64,000 nucleotides of DNA from Bremerella volcania (GCF_007748115.1 NZ_CP036289.1:5270001-5334000); one strand, 5' to 3'; counted from the stretch's first letter, positions 54,953 to 64,000 are shown. Program-made: numbers and translations. The notes: generated by a model from the sequence alone, not told the origin.

Positions 54953-56203
54953 CTAACTCAACTGCTTGAGCCGTCCCTCAAGAAAACGGCGTTCCGGTTC
55001 CTGTTTCGCTAATTCCAGGGCGCGTCGATACGCATTCACGGCATCAACGGTATTGCCCATCCGTCGACACAGGTCAGCTCGCGCGGCGTGGGCTAGGTGA
55101 TACTCGGACAGAGTCCCCTCGGCAAGAATGTCATCAATCAAGGTCAAGCCAGCCTCGGGCCCATCACGCATCGCAATGGCGACCGCTCGATTCAAGTCGA
55201 CCACCGGCGACGGCTCGATCCTCGACAAAACATCATACAGAGCAATGATTTGCGCCCAATCGGTGTCCTCGGGGGTTTGGGCTTCGGCATGCACGGCAGC
55301 GATTGCTGCCTGGATGGTATACACGCCAAATCGACGTGTCTTCAAGGCTTGCTGGACAAGCTCAGCTCCCTCGGCGATGTACGGTAGAACCCACAACGAC
55401 CGGTCCTGATCTTCCAAGAGAATAATATCGCCAGAGGCCGATGTACGGGCCAGCCGGCGTGACTCCTGGATCAGCATCAGGGCCAAAAGACCGATTGCTT
55501 CGGTGTCAGGAAGCAGTTGGACCAGCAGCCTACCCAGGCGGATGGCTTCCTCCGACAGATCGTGGCGTGTGACCGTTTCTCCAGACGAGGCGGAGTACCC
55601 TTCGTTGAAAACGAGATAGATGACCGACAACACGGAATCGAGCCGTTGCGGCATCTGGGGGATGGTCGGTACCTCGAACGGAATCCCCGCGTCTCGGATC
55701 TTCTGCTTGCCCCGTACAATCCGCTGAGCAATGGTCGGCGGCGTGGTCAAAAATGCACTGGCGATTTCTTCGGTGCGAAGCCCGCAAACTTCGCGCAAAG
55801 TCAAAGCCACTTGGGCATTGGGAGGAATCGCCGGATGACAGCACGTAAAAATTAGTCGCAGGCGGTCGTCTTCGATGTTCTCCTCATCGATCGCGGCGAA
55901 CTGGTCTTTTTCATCGTCCAGTCGCCTGGCAATCTCCCCTAACGATTCGTCGAATCGCACACGCCGACGAATCGTATCAATCGCCTTGAAACGCCCTGTC
56001 GATACCAACCATGCACGGGGATTCTGCGGGATCCCCTCCTCCTGCCATTTCACAAAAGCAGAAGTGAACGCCTCGTGCATGGCCTCTTCCGCAAGATCGA
56101 AATCGCTGAGTAGACGCACCAGCGTCGCAAAGACTCGGCGGGATTCCGTGCGGTAAAGTTCATCAACAAATTGACGAATGTCTGGCCGGTCCTCGTCCAC
56201 CAT
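54953..56203 (-). CDS. ECF42-type RNA polymerase sigma factor with C-terminal TPR-like extension
   Basis: The 416-residue protein has sigma-70 region 2 at about 18-75 (LVRLLSDFDLAEEAMHEAF; AWLVSTGRFKAIDTIRRR) and region 4 at about 110-160 (ALTLREVCGLRTEEIASAFL). The long C-terminal part, with YLVFNEGYSASSG and then TPR-like helices (PVVDLNRAVAIAMRDGPEAG), is the known extension of the ECF42 group. No anti-sigma factor is encoded nearby; the extension is thought to control activity. The next gene on the strand is a DGPF protein, the family's standard partner. Confidence 0.92.
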   Translation of the reverse strand: MVDEDRPDIRQFVDELYRTESRRVFATLVRLLSDFDLAEEAMHEAFTSAFVKWQEEGIPQNPRAWLVSTGRFKAIDTIRRRVRFDESLGEIARRLDDEKDQFAAIDEENIEDDRLRLIFTCCHPAIPPNAQVALTLREVCGLRTEEIASAFLTTPPTIAQRIVRGKQKIRDAGIPFEVPTIPQMPQRLDSVLSVIYLVFNEGYSASSGETVTRHDLSEEAIRLGRLLVQLLPDTEAIGLLALMLIQESRRLARTSASGDIILLEDQDRSLWVLPYIAEGAELVQQALKTRRFGVYTIQAAIAAVHAEAQTPEDTDWAQIIALYDVLSRIEPSPVVDLNRAVAIAMRDGPEAGLTLIDDILAEGTLSEYHLAHAARADLCRRMGNTVDAVNAYRRALELAKQEPERRFLEGRLKQLS

Positions 56204-56259
56204 TGGGGAGAGATCCTGAAACGGTGTAGCTTCAAGGCAGTGGGACGAACGCGGAGGAT

Positions 56260-56625
56260 TTACTCTTCCTCAACCAGCCACTTCTTGGCTTCTTCCAACT
56301 TCGTATGGTCGAAATACTTTACGCTTGCGGAAGTAAATGGCTTGCAGAAGACTGCCATGCCTGATTCCCACTTCGTTTCTCCCACGATTGCCAGACGCTT
56401 GATGTCGCTCCAATGCTTAGCGTCAAACTTGACGTCGTCCCACAAAGCTCCCATGGTCCAGCCGTGGAAGTCGTGCAGTTCGACAAGTAGACGAAGCTTA
56501 CCGAATTCCGCGATCTGCTTTTCGATTTCCGGTACAAAGTGCTCGTAATCAGCCGCGGTCAGTTTGCCGCTCAGGCGAACAATGGTCAGATCCTTCAGAT
56601 GCACAACTTCTACGTTTTCACTCAT
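56260..56625 (-). CDS. SpoIIAA-like STAS-fold protein
   Basis: The 121-residue protein has the SpoIIAA-like pattern VVHLKDLTIVRLSGKLTAADYEHFV, then LRLLVELHDFHGWTMGALWDD, and FDAKHWSDIKRLAIVGETKWE near 85. Such proteins share the STAS fold with anti-anti-sigma factors but usually lack the phosphorylatable Ser; no clear one is seen here. It is 56 bp upstream of the ECF42 gene on the same strand. The ATG at 56625 has GGGAG 9 nt upstream. Confidence 0.85.
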   Translation of the reverse strand: MSENVEVVHLKDLTIVRLSGKLTAADYEHFVPEIEKQIAEFGKLRLLVELHDFHGWTMGALWDDVKFDAKHWSDIKRLAIVGETKWESGMAVFCKPFTSASVKYFDHTKLEEAKKWLVEEE

Positions 56626-56818
56626 TGCTTGTGGCTCCCTTGAAAGCAAACTGGACGGAGGGTGTTGGTTTCGCCCCGATGGGGTTAGCCTTCATTCTAA
56701 AGGTCTCGGCGCGCTAAACAAATCCTGGACGGAGTTTTCTGAATGGCTTACGCTTAATCATTCATAACGCTTTGCGCATTATGCCTTATGGTCAAACTTT
56801 TCCCATCCAGGCTCCGTC

Positions 56819-57982
56819 ATGCCCCTCCTTTTGGCCCTGCCGCTGTTGTTGTTGATCGTCGCCTCCGCCGCCGCTGGCGACGATATCGAAGTGACCTCGA
56901 AAGCCGAACTGCTCCGGGCAGTTTCCCGAGCAAAGCCGGGCAGCGTGATCACGATCACGGCTGAGTCCATGCCGGGAGGCATCTCCATCAAGGATCTTCG
57001 AGGAACGGCGGAAAAGCCGATCGTGATTCGTGGCAAAACAACGACGCAGCGCTGCGTTATCGAAGGCGGAAACTTCGGTATGCAGATCTCTGACCCGGCT
57101 CATGTGGTCCTAGAGAATCTAGAGATTCGAGGCGTTTCCCAAAACGGATTGAATATCGACGACGCGGGCACCTACGACTCCCCTGCCTTGCACGTGACCC
57201 TTCGAAATCTCTACGTCCATGACATAGGACCGAATGGAAACTGCGATGGCATCAAGCTCTCTGGCGTGGACCACCTCACCATTGAGAGTTGTCGTGTCGA
57301 ACGTTGGGGCAAGGGAGGTTCGGCAATCGACATGGTTGGCTGTCACTCAGGAATCGTTCGCGATTGTACGATGAAATTCGACACAATGAACTCTGCCAGC
57401 GGGGTTCAGCTCAAGGGTGGAACGAGCGAGATGATCGTTTCCCATTGCGTTTTTGTCGAGTGCGGCCACCGAGGGGTGAACATTGGCGGAAGCACCGGGC
57501 TCGCATTTTTCCGACCGCAGGGCGCGACCTACGAAGCCAAAGATATTACGGTCGAAGACTGCACCTTCATCGGCGGAATGGCCGCGATGGCCTTTGTGGG
57601 AGTCGACGGGGCGGTCGTCCAACACAATACGATCGTTGATCCAGCCAAGTGGGTGACCCGGATTCTCCAGGAAACCACCGAACCTGGATTCGTACCGTGC
57701 CGCAATGGCATCTTCCGAAATAACGTGATCCAATTCAAAGCGGAGCAGGCATTTCGCAGTGTGAACGTAGGCCCGCACACCTCCCCCGATACGTTCCAAT
57801 TCGAGGGCAACGTCTGGTACGTGACCGATGGAAAAATCTCTGAACGCGACCTGCGGTTGCCGGTCAAGGAAAAGGACGGAATCCACAACATCGATCCACA
57901 ACTGAAGCAGGCCAAGGGCGGAATGAAGGTAGCAACCTCACGCCAGCTACCCAGAAACGTTGGTGTGCGCCAACACGATTAG
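56819..57982 (+). CDS. Secreted right-handed beta-helix protein
   Basis: The 387-residue protein has a signal peptide ending near ASAAAG and repeated parallel beta-helix coils (VVLENLEIRGVSQNGLNIDDAG, LTIESCRVERWGKGGSAIDM, MIVSHCVFVECGHRGVNIGG). The fold is that of pectate lyases and other polysaccharide-active enzymes. No catalytic signature is clear, so the substrate is unknown. The ATG at 56819 follows a gap of 194 bp after the SpoIIAA-like gene, on the opposite strand. Confidence 0.85.
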   Translation: MPLLLALPLLLLIVASAAAGDDIEVTSKAELLRAVSRAKPGSVITITAESMPGGISIKDLRGTAEKPIVIRGKTTTQRCVIEGGNFGMQISDPAHVVLENLEIRGVSQNGLNIDDAGTYDSPALHVTLRNLYVHDIGPNGNCDGIKLSGVDHLTIESCRVERWGKGGSAIDMVGCHSGIVRDCTMKFDTMNSASGVQLKGGTSEMIVSHCVFVECGHRGVNIGGSTGLAFFRPQGATYEAKDITVEDCTFIGGMAAMAFVGVDGAVVQHNTIVDPAKWVTRILQETTEPGFVPCRNGIFRNNVIQFKAEQAFRSVNVGPHTSPDTFQFEGNVWYVTDGKISERDLRLPVKEKDGIHNIDPQLKQAKGGMKVATSRQLPRNVGVRQHD

Positions 57983-58092
57983 CCCGATCGATATTCTCAA
58001 TTTCAGGCCAAAATCACAAATCTTGCTAATCTAAGGGTTCGTCTCTCTATCAGACAAATAAATGTCGTCACCACATTTACGGGATCGATGTC

Positions 58093-58800
58093 ATGGCTCG
58101 CTGGAAGACGTATCGATTTCACTTAGGTTCTCCCCTGGCCGGATTCTCGGTACGGATGGCCTTGCCGGTTCTGAGTTGGAGCTGGTTTCAGCTGCGAATC
58201 AGCACCTTGCTGTTGCTCGTTCTTCTGGCGAGTGTGATCATTGGCTGGCAACGGGATCGAAACGACCTATCGGATCAGATTATCGATCTGGAAGTCGAAC
58301 TCGCTCAGGTTCGTGGCATGAAATCCTCCTGGAGCATCGAACAGTTGTATGGACCGCCCGACACGTTGGCTTTTGGCGATTATGGCACCGCCTGGGCTTC
58401 CGCATCGGCCGATGGACAGGATGAGTGGGTCATTGCTCAATTCGAGAATGAAGTGAGTCCGGCAGAATTGCAAATTTACGAAACCTACAACCCAGGCGCG
58501 GTCTACAAGGTGTCGGTCTTCACTCCAATCGGCAACGAGGTAACCGTCTGGCAAGGTCCCGACCCGACACCGCAAGGTTCAGGTGGAGGGGTCTCGAAGA
58601 TTCCACTGGAAACCATCTGGCGTACGAAGAAAGTGAAGGTCTATCTCGCGTCCAAAAAGGTTAGGGGGTGGAACGAGATCGACGCGATTGGATTGGTGGA
58701 TCAAAGCGGGGACGTTCAATGGACCCGGCATGCCGAAGCGTCTTCCTCCTATGGAGCGCAATATAGCCGAGGAGTATTCATTTCCCGTTCCTTTTTTTGA
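58093..58800 (+). CDS. Single-span membrane protein with discoidin-like C-terminal domain
   Basis: The 235-residue protein has one hydrophobic helix (about 35-55), a helical coiled segment (DLSDQIIDLEVELAQVRG), and a beta-rich C-terminal part with AQFENEVSPAELQIYETYNPGAVYKVSVF and KKVRGWNEIDAIGLV that resembles galactose-binding (F5/8 type C-like) domains. It is probably an extracytoplasmic carbohydrate-binding or adhesion module. Function is unknown. It converges with the esterase gene after a 10-bp gap. Confidence 0.72.
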   Translation: MARWKTYRFHLGSPLAGFSVRMALPVLSWSWFQLRISTLLLLVLLASVIIGWQRDRNDLSDQIIDLEVELAQVRGMKSSWSIEQLYGPPDTLAFGDYGTAWASASADGQDEWVIAQFENEVSPAELQIYETYNPGAVYKVSVFTPIGNEVTVWQGPDPTPQGSGGGVSKIPLETIWRTKKVKVYLASKKVRGWNEIDAIGLVDQSGDVQWTRHAEASSSYGAQYSRGVFISRSFF

Positions 58801-58810
58801 AAAGTGACGG

Positions 58811-61024
58811 CTACTGAGTAGCTACAGCACTCAATTGATTCATGATCCAATCGACCGGCGATACGTCCGAATCCATATCGGTTAGCATCGCTTGCTTCCC
58901 TTCTCGCTGGTATGCCAATCGAACTGGCTTTTCACTCTCCTCGTCTTCACCCAACACGCGCAAAAGCATCGGCGAGGCCATCGCCAAGAAGCCTGGCACG
59001 TCTCCATACTTCGCCCCACCAGGCAGCAGATCTGGGGAACGGATGGAATCAACGTGACCGAACCTAAAGCCATTAGTCTTAAGGACACCAAAGTCGAACG
59101 CGTCGGCCTGTAGGGCGATCGCGACACTGCCCAGTGCAGCCATATTGGGATCAAGCGCGACCAAACCAATCGACTTCGGTTTTCGATCGTGATTTCGCAT
59201 GAAAGCCGCCATGGACAGTATGTCTTGAATGCGCTGGGCCGCTACCGAGTGGTTATAGCCCAGCGTATATGCCGCGGCTTCTCGTTCGTTTTCAACGCTG
59301 GGAGTTTGCTTTAGCGGCTGTCCGTCCGGCCGAAACTCGCCCTGATAGATCATATCCACTGCGGCCACCGAGATACCCGACGACACCAACTTGGCGACCT
59401 CGGACTTGAGCCGCCCTCCTTCGTCGAACACGCCAGATTTGCCATCGTTGGATAGCCAAAGAACGGTATGACCGTTCCAGTTTCCGCTGGGGTAAAGAAA
59501 CAAAGCTGGCAATTGAGACTTGTTCTGATCGTTATGCAGCAGCCCGGCAATCAGCAAGAAGTCTTCCTGCTGCTGCTTGTTCTTCACATCGAAATCAAGC
59601 TGATCCACAGCCGGTTCTTCCCAGCCAACGATGACCTCCAATGCCTGATCCACCATCTGACGGTACTTGCCGAACGAATCCGAGTTGCCTACTAGCAATG
59701 GCTGGATCTGCTGATCAGACTGCTTCGTGAGCGCCTGAAGCAGATCGCGTTCAAACTCCGGTTTATACGAGGGACGATTCTCATCGGTCCAGACAGAAAG
59801 CTCTTCGATTCCGAGTCGCTGGAACGGCTTTTCCTCGATCGACGCGTTTAAACCAAATTCTTTGTTAAACAACTCGTACATCGCCTTGCGAGCAATGGCG
59901 TTATAATTGTGTCCAAATTCCGTTCGCGCGGTCAGTTGCACGCGCTGCTCGGCATCCAACAAACCATACAACTTCTTCAAGTCCGGAAAACCCTTGGTTT
60001 CAAATTCAACAGTCCAGTCATCTGCGGACGTGAGTCCCTGAGGCTTGGGGGCAAATAACGCGGCGAATTCAACGTTGCCAGTTCCAACTCGAAGCAGCGA
60101 ACAGTTCTCACAGGTACAACCTCCTTGCATGGCCGTGGAAACCATGACCGCGGGAAAGCAGGCGGCGACGCGAGGATCGATGGCAGAAACCAACATCGTT
60201 TGCGTGGCTCCACCACTGGCACCCGTGACGCCCAAGCGCGTCTTGTCTACGCTTGATAGACTTTCGAGCACGTCGAGCGAACGAATGCAGTTCCAGATCT
60301 GGAGCCCCATGACCGATTGCAAGTGCGACTCAGCTTGAGGGCTGAAGAAGCCCCAGCGCTCGATCGTATTCATGGCAGGCCGCTGTTTGGCAAATTTGTG
60401 AACCAGATCGAATGACAACTGCTGGCTATCCGCGTACCCAAGCATGTCGACTTGCAACACCACACATCCCATACGTGCCAAATGCACTGAGCGAGCCTGA
60501 ATCGGATTCTCAGCCGCGACGACGTCGGTCTCCCCGCCACTTTCAAGTTGCTCTTTAAGGGCCTTTTCGTCGGCAACGTAGTACCGCCCGTTTGCCCAAT
60601 GTCCGTGCGGACAAAGAACCCCCGGAAATGGGGCCTCTTTGCCGATTGGTTCGTATAGATTGCCTGTAACGAACAGTCCGGGAACACTCTCGAATCGAAC
60701 GTTGGAGACCGCGTAGTCCTCGAACTCACGCCTCCCGACGACCTCATAATTGAGGGGCGTTTTGGGAGGCATCGGCCAAAGCCCGAGGGCGACCTTCAGT
60801 TGAGTACGCACGGCTTCCGCTCGGACATTCCACTCGGCGACACTCGCCGGTGGCGTGAAGGGAAAGTAGCCGTTCAGATCTTTAGGTGGAGCCAAGCGAG
60901 CATCGTCCGGAGTCTGCCCTGCAGGGAGTACCCGCGTGGCGTCCTGGGCATGGGCTAGTGAAACAGCCATGCAGGCAAGCACAAGGAGTGTGCCTGCCCT
61001 TGAGAAGAATCGAGTTCGTCGCAT
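58811..61024 (-). CDS. Secreted alpha/beta-hydrolase (acetylxylan esterase-like)
   Basis: The 737-residue protein has a signal peptide (RAGTLLVLACMAVSLAHA) and two related hydrolase-like parts. The first contains FPGVLCPHGHWANGRYY and the nucleophile elbow GVTGASGGATQTM (GxSGG) near residue 265; a C-terminal half has weaker similarity and an AALGSVAIALQADAF segment. The overall arrangement is that of planctomycete acetylxylan esterase or prolyl oligopeptidase-type proteins; the substrate is not certain. Confidence 0.82.
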   Translation of the reverse strand: MRRTRFFSRAGTLLVLACMAVSLAHAQDATRVLPAGQTPDDARLAPPKDLNGYFPFTPPASVAEWNVRAEAVRTQLKVALGLWPMPPKTPLNYEVVGRREFEDYAVSNVRFESVPGLFVTGNLYEPIGKEAPFPGVLCPHGHWANGRYYVADEKALKEQLESGGETDVVAAENPIQARSVHLARMGCVVLQVDMLGYADSQQLSFDLVHKFAKQRPAMNTIERWGFFSPQAESHLQSVMGLQIWNCIRSLDVLESLSSVDKTRLGVTGASGGATQTMLVSAIDPRVAACFPAVMVSTAMQGGCTCENCSLLRVGTGNVEFAALFAPKPQGLTSADDWTVEFETKGFPDLKKLYGLLDAEQRVQLTARTEFGHNYNAIARKAMYELFNKEFGLNASIEEKPFQRLGIEELSVWTDENRPSYKPEFERDLLQALTKQSDQQIQPLLVGNSDSFGKYRQMVDQALEVIVGWEEPAVDQLDFDVKNKQQQEDFLLIAGLLHNDQNKSQLPALFLYPSGNWNGHTVLWLSNDGKSGVFDEGGRLKSEVAKLVSSGISVAAVDMIYQGEFRPDGQPLKQTPSVENEREAAAYTLGYNHSVAAQRIQDILSMAAFMRNHDRKPKSIGLVALDPNMAALGSVAIALQADAFDFGVLKTNGFRFGHVDSIRSPDLLPGGAKYGDVPGFLAMASPMLLRVLGEDEESEKPVRLAYQREGKQAMLTDMDSDVSPVDWIMNQLSAVATQ

Positions 61025-61109
61025 CGCAGTAGTCGTCCAAAAGGTGGGGAATGGAGGGACGAGAGATGACTAGCAGTTTAAGCAACCGCTGCGCGAGATG
61101 CGAATCATT

Positions 61110-61280
61110 TTAGGAAGCTTTGATCTTTTCGATCTCTTCCCGTGTCTTGGCAATTTCCTGCTCGACCGCTTCCACCTCACCAGGCTCGTCGGCTTGTTCC
61201 TTGACGCCGGCCAGCTTCTGATTCAACGTTTGCATCTTTTTTTGCAGAATATCAAGACGCTTCTTTTGCTTCTTATCCAT
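61110..61280 (-). CDS. Small coiled-coil protein, unknown function
   Basis: The 56-residue protein (MDKKQKKRLDILQKKMQT...) is almost entirely a charged amphipathic helix. The ATG at 61280 has GGGAG 6 nt upstream, while longer frames reach 61403 but lack a start signal. It lies 41 bp after a gene of unknown function on the same strand, probably in one transcript. I recognise no family, and its function is unknown. Confidence 0.65.
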   Translation of the reverse strand: MDKKQKKRLDILQKKMQTLNQKLAGVKEQADEPGEVEAVEQEIAKTREEIEKIKAS

Positions 61281-61321
61281 GAAGACTCCCATAATTCGTT
61301 TGTTGAAAAGGATGTGTTGTA

Positions 61322-62014
61322 CTAGCTGTTCGAAGGAGCGGCAATGATCTCGCGCATCTTTTGCAGGGCGATCATCGCTTCGATTCCTTGAAGCCCAAAA
61401 CACTCGTGCATCAGCATCAAGGCATCATTAAAACGTTTCTGTGTAAGCTCCTGACGAATGCGCATCGCTTTGACGACGACAGCCGTATCGGTTTCGTATC
61501 GAGCAGCGAAGGTCTCGGCGCACTTCATGCCACTGAACGGGGAAAGTCCAAAAATCTGAGCGATGACGTCCCCAGCCTGATCGGTTTCGCCTTGTTCAAT
61601 GTGGGCAACAAAGCGAGCAAATGCAGGGGCCTTCGGCAGACTCACGCCGGGAGCCGGCAGTCCGATCAAGTCATCACGTTGGACGCGTGGTGGCAGTTCA
61701 ACTTCCGATTTTGATGCGATCGGAAAATGAGGTAACCGAGCCGTTGGCTGTTCTTCCGGTTGATCTTCCCGGTCGAATGGAAAGGTATCGTCCTGCGGTT
61801 CTGCCTCGGCCGGCAAATTGGAAATCATCTGGTTTAGATGAGCCAGCTTGTTTCCCATCTGGTCGTACAGCGTTTCGATCTCGCTGAGAAACGACTCTCC
61901 CTGCGCATCGGCAACGATCTCCTCGGCCTGTTCGAGGATCGCTTCGGTCATGCGAGCCAGCAGGGCATCGCGAGCTTGCTTCAAAACGGCCAAGGCCTCG
62001 TTTCGGTCGGACAT
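61322..62014 (-). CDS. Hypothetical protein, helical
   Basis: The 230-residue protein has a long helical N-terminal half (ALAVLKQARDALLARMTEAI...EEIVADAQGESFLSEIETL), a Pro/Glu-rich linker around 80-115, and a helical C-terminal part (KAPAFARFVAHIEQGETDQAG; IFGLSPFSGMKCAETFAARY). I do not recognise it. The ATG at 62014 is the best choice; a longer frame to 62077 has no protein-like start. Neighbours are the small coiled-coil gene and a membrane protein. Confidence 0.6.
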   Translation of the reverse strand: MSDRNEALAVLKQARDALLARMTEAILEQAEEIVADAQGESFLSEIETLYDQMGNKLAHLNQMISNLPAEAEPQDDTFPFDREDQPEEQPTARLPHFPIASKSEVELPPRVQRDDLIGLPAPGVSLPKAPAFARFVAHIEQGETDQAGDVIAQIFGLSPFSGMKCAETFAARYETDTAVVVKAMRIRQELTQKRFNDALMLMHECFGLQGIEAMIALQKMREIIAAPSNS

Positions 62015-62114
62015 GGCAGATATACCTATCGTCGAAGGGGGAAATTCGTCGCCAAGAGCAACCAAGAGGACTGCCACCGGCGTGACTCCATCTTAGTCGC
62101 TTTCCCCCCGAACG

Positions 62115-62636
62115 TTAAGAATTCTCGCTGCTCGTCTGCTCCAGGGAAGTGGCTGGGGCCTCAGAATCAGCAGAATCGGCACTTTTAGGCACACGATCGG
62201 CCACTCGTAGCGTTCCGGCCATCAGAACCAGGATGACCGCGAGGGTGGCGTTGAGCTTCAACCAGAAGGCCTCTTTCTCGCGAAACTTCTCCGCGTTCTT
62301 ACTTCGTCCCGTCAACAAACTGGCAATGTAGAGGATGACCAACGCCAGAAGGAACTTCATGCCGGCCACGGGGTGATAATACTTTTGAGGAAACGTGTAG
62401 GTGGTTGCCTGGAGCACTAAAGATGCAATTCCACTCAGGAGCACGATACCCGCGCAGATCATCACTACCTTGGCCCAACGTGCCCGGACCGCGGCCTTCA
62501 ATTCTGCCTTTTCGGCGAACTCGGTTGCCTGCATCGCAGGGTGCAGGGCGAAAACCATGTAAAGCGTTCCGCCAACCAGAATGATGGCAGGGATGATATG
62601 GGCCCAGCGAATGACTAATTCCAGCAGCAAGTCCAT
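62115..62636 (-). CDS. Four-helix membrane protein (CopD-like)
   Basis: The 173-residue protein has four hydrophobic helices (about 4-30, 55-78, 92-108 and 125-145) and starts LELVIRWAHIIPAIILVGGTLYM, similar to the CopD/YchO-like and DUF-type heme- or copper-associated membrane families; His residues in helices 1 and 3 could be ligands. The call is tentative. AAGGA lies 7 nt before the ATG. A Ser/Ala-rich tail ends the protein. It follows the CCA-adding enzyme gene after 50 bp. Confidence 0.65.
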   Translation of the reverse strand: MDLLLELVIRWAHIIPAIILVGGTLYMVFALHPAMQATEFAEKAELKAAVRARWAKVVMICAGIVLLSGIASLVLQATTYTFPQKYYHPVAGMKFLLALVILYIASLLTGRSKNAEKFREKEAFWLKLNATLAVILVLMAGTLRVADRVPKSADSADSEAPATSLEQTSSENS

Positions 62637-62686
62637 TGAGTCGTCCTTTGGTTGTCTGTTCGGCGTGTCGTTGGTGCGTTTCGGTC

Positions 62687-63967
62687 TTATTCCCAATTGG
62701 CCTTGGCGAAAGCCAATGCTTCGTCCGTGGTGTGCAGGCGCTTCTCGAGTTGCTCATCGCGAACCGCTTCAAGCACACGTTGAAACCGCGGACCGGGTTT
62801 GAATCCGGCTTGAATCAAGTCGCTACCGGAAAGAAGCGGATCAGGATTCAACTCTTCCTCCGGCAGGCTCAGGCATGATTCGGCATACTCCACTCCGACC
62901 GTTGAATTGTCGCTGGCTCGCTGCACAGCGTACCCCATGGCGATCAATAGTGGCGCAGCGTCTGTAATGAGTAACCGCTGGAGCTTAGGCCAGGCAACCT
63001 GATCCGCGTGACGAATGGTGCGCTCGTGCCGAAGCAGCCATTGGATGGTCTTGGTCTCGTCGTTGGTCAATTTCCAGCGACTACACACATTGTCAGCCGG
63101 CTGAAGGGGCTTGAGCGGGTTACCGTTGAGCAGGCTGTTCTGACAGGCATATCGTAGTAGTAGCGCCATTGCCACCCGAAAGTCACTTGCGGGCAAACGT
63201 TCAAGGGAACGGTACGTCTCGCTCCACCGCAGTGCATGGCCAACCGTGGATTCGACTTCGGGCAGAATCTCATTGAGCAAAGTAAGGTCACGTAGCATCC
63301 GCACGGCAATCATACGATGACCGTCCGTCAGCATCCGCCGCATTTCAGCAGCGATGCGTTCCGCACTGACGACATGAATATGGCTGGCATACTCGCGAAT
63401 GGCGCGCTGGGTCTGTAGCTCCAGATCAAAGGCGAACGTCGAACTAAATCGAACTGCCCGAAGCATTCGCAGTTTGTCTTCCTCGAATCGCTGGAAAGGG
63501 TTGCCGATACTGCGGACAAGGTGATTCTTCAGATCTCGCTGACCGCCGACATAATCGAGGACTTTCTCTTGGATTGGATCGTAAAACATCCCATTGATGG
63601 TGAAGTCGCGCCGCTGGGCATCTTCTTCGGCGCTACTGAAACGGACGTCATCAGGCCGACGACCATCGGAGTATCCCAGATCGGTCCGAAACGTCGCAAC
63701 TTCCACCTGGCCGCGACGCTTGCCCCCCTGAACCGTGATCACGCCAAAAGACGCACCGATTGGTAGGGTTCGATCGTGACCGAAGATATCGCGAACCTCG
63801 TCAGGGGTCGCATTGGTGGCGACGTCAAAGTCCTTCGACGGCTTTCCCAGTAGCAAGTCCCGTACACACCCCCCTGCCCACAGAGCCTGAAAACCGGCTG
63901 CCTGAAGCGTTTGGATGACTTCGATCGAAAATGTTCGGGTTGCTTCGAGATTCATGCTCATCGGCAT
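62687..63967 (-). CDS. CCA tRNA nucleotidyltransferase/poly(A) polymerase family protein
   Basis: The 426-residue protein has the class II nucleotidyltransferase head with GGCVRDLLLGKPSKDFDVATN near residue 32 (the DxD metal site), QRRDFTINGMFYD near 118, and a helical body with RMLRAVRFSSTF near 168. It would add or repair the 3' CCA of tRNAs; both tRNA genes in this window lack an encoded CCA. Poly(A) polymerase or A-adding enzyme activity cannot be excluded. The start at 63967 or 63955 is open. Confidence 0.9.
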   Translation of the reverse strand: MPMSMNLEATRTFSIEVIQTLQAAGFQALWAGGCVRDLLLGKPSKDFDVATNATPDEVRDIFGHDRTLPIGASFGVITVQGGKRRGQVEVATFRTDLGYSDGRRPDDVRFSSAEEDAQRRDFTINGMFYDPIQEKVLDYVGGQRDLKNHLVRSIGNPFQRFEEDKLRMLRAVRFSSTFAFDLELQTQRAIREYASHIHVVSAERIAAEMRRMLTDGHRMIAVRMLRDLTLLNEILPEVESTVGHALRWSETYRSLERLPASDFRVAMALLLRYACQNSLLNGNPLKPLQPADNVCSRWKLTNDETKTIQWLLRHERTIRHADQVAWPKLQRLLITDAAPLLIAMGYAVQRASDNSTVGVEYAESCLSLPEEELNPDPLLSGSDLIQAGFKPGPRFQRVLEAVRDEQLEKRLHTTDEALAFAKANWE

Positions 63968-64000
63968 ACCGGTCGAATAAGTCGTGCGTCCTGGAAACCA

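Overview
This 64 kb window looks like the chromosome of a planctomycete, probably of the Pirellulaceae (Blastopirellula/Bremerella-like). That is inference from content: a DUF1559 pseudopilin-type protein, a DUF1573 protein, a cysteine-rich YTV-type wall protein, an NHLRC2-like thioredoxin/NHL lipoprotein, many secreted beta-propeller or beta-helix proteins, and genes scattered on both strands with few long operons. I see no insertion sequence, prophage, rRNA operon or CRISPR array.

Layout. 1-3.1 kb: the end of a DUF1015 gene, three parS sites, parA-parB, strong terminators and tRNA-Pro(TGG). 3.1-12.6 kb: a DUF1559 protein, a MoaD/ThiS-like carrier paired with a BNR-propeller protein, two VOC genes behind an ECF42-type promoter, a secreted PL10-like pectate lyase, a GNAT, a K+ channel with RCK domain, a TauE/SafE transporter, a Nudix hydrolase and a periplasmic rhodanese. 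12.6-22.5 kb: asnS, an Nramp-like transporter lacking the usual metal ligands, trxB, cstA, a DUF1573 protein and the thioredoxin-NHL lipoprotein. 22.5-26.4 kb: a free-standing SRP54 M-domain gene, then ffh-rpsP-trmD-rplS (no rimM). 26.4-31.9 kb: a GNAT gene divergent from a Y-family polymerase across a palindrome, DHFR, the YTV protein and a pseudopilin. 32-34.3 kb: rex, tRNA-Gln(TTG), a Crp/Fnr regulator and a zinc-finger membrane protein. 34.6-40.8 kb: rpsB-tsf-pyrH-(PH-domain gene)-frr and a duplicated parvulin-like chaperone. 40.9-50.8 kb: a secreted metzincin-like protease, OsmC, an alanine-type aminotransferase, carA, a CPBP protease, ppdK and a secreted propeller. 50.8-56.6 kb: a PcfJ-like protein and an ECF42 sigma factor with its cargo operon (YciI, DUF1579, SRPBCC, VOC, DoxX). 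56.8-64 kb: a beta-helix protein, a discoidin-like membrane protein, an esterase, three poorly known genes and a CCA-adding enzyme.

The observations I rate highest are: (1) a separate gene 9 bp after the thioredoxin-NHL gene that encodes only an SRP54 M domain, 87/121 residues identical by hand alignment to the M domain of the adjacent ffh but with an acidic instead of a basic tail; (2) two promoters about 49 kb apart with the same layout (TGTCGA, 17 nt, CGAC, then 45-46 nt to the start codon), one before the ECF42 cargo operon and one before the VOC pair at 5.8 kb, which points to a split ECF42 regulon; (3) a perfect 6-6-6 palindrome before the Y-family polymerase; and (4) an Nramp homologue whose metal-binding motifs are replaced. 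All functions are read from sequence and family knowledge; no database search was run.
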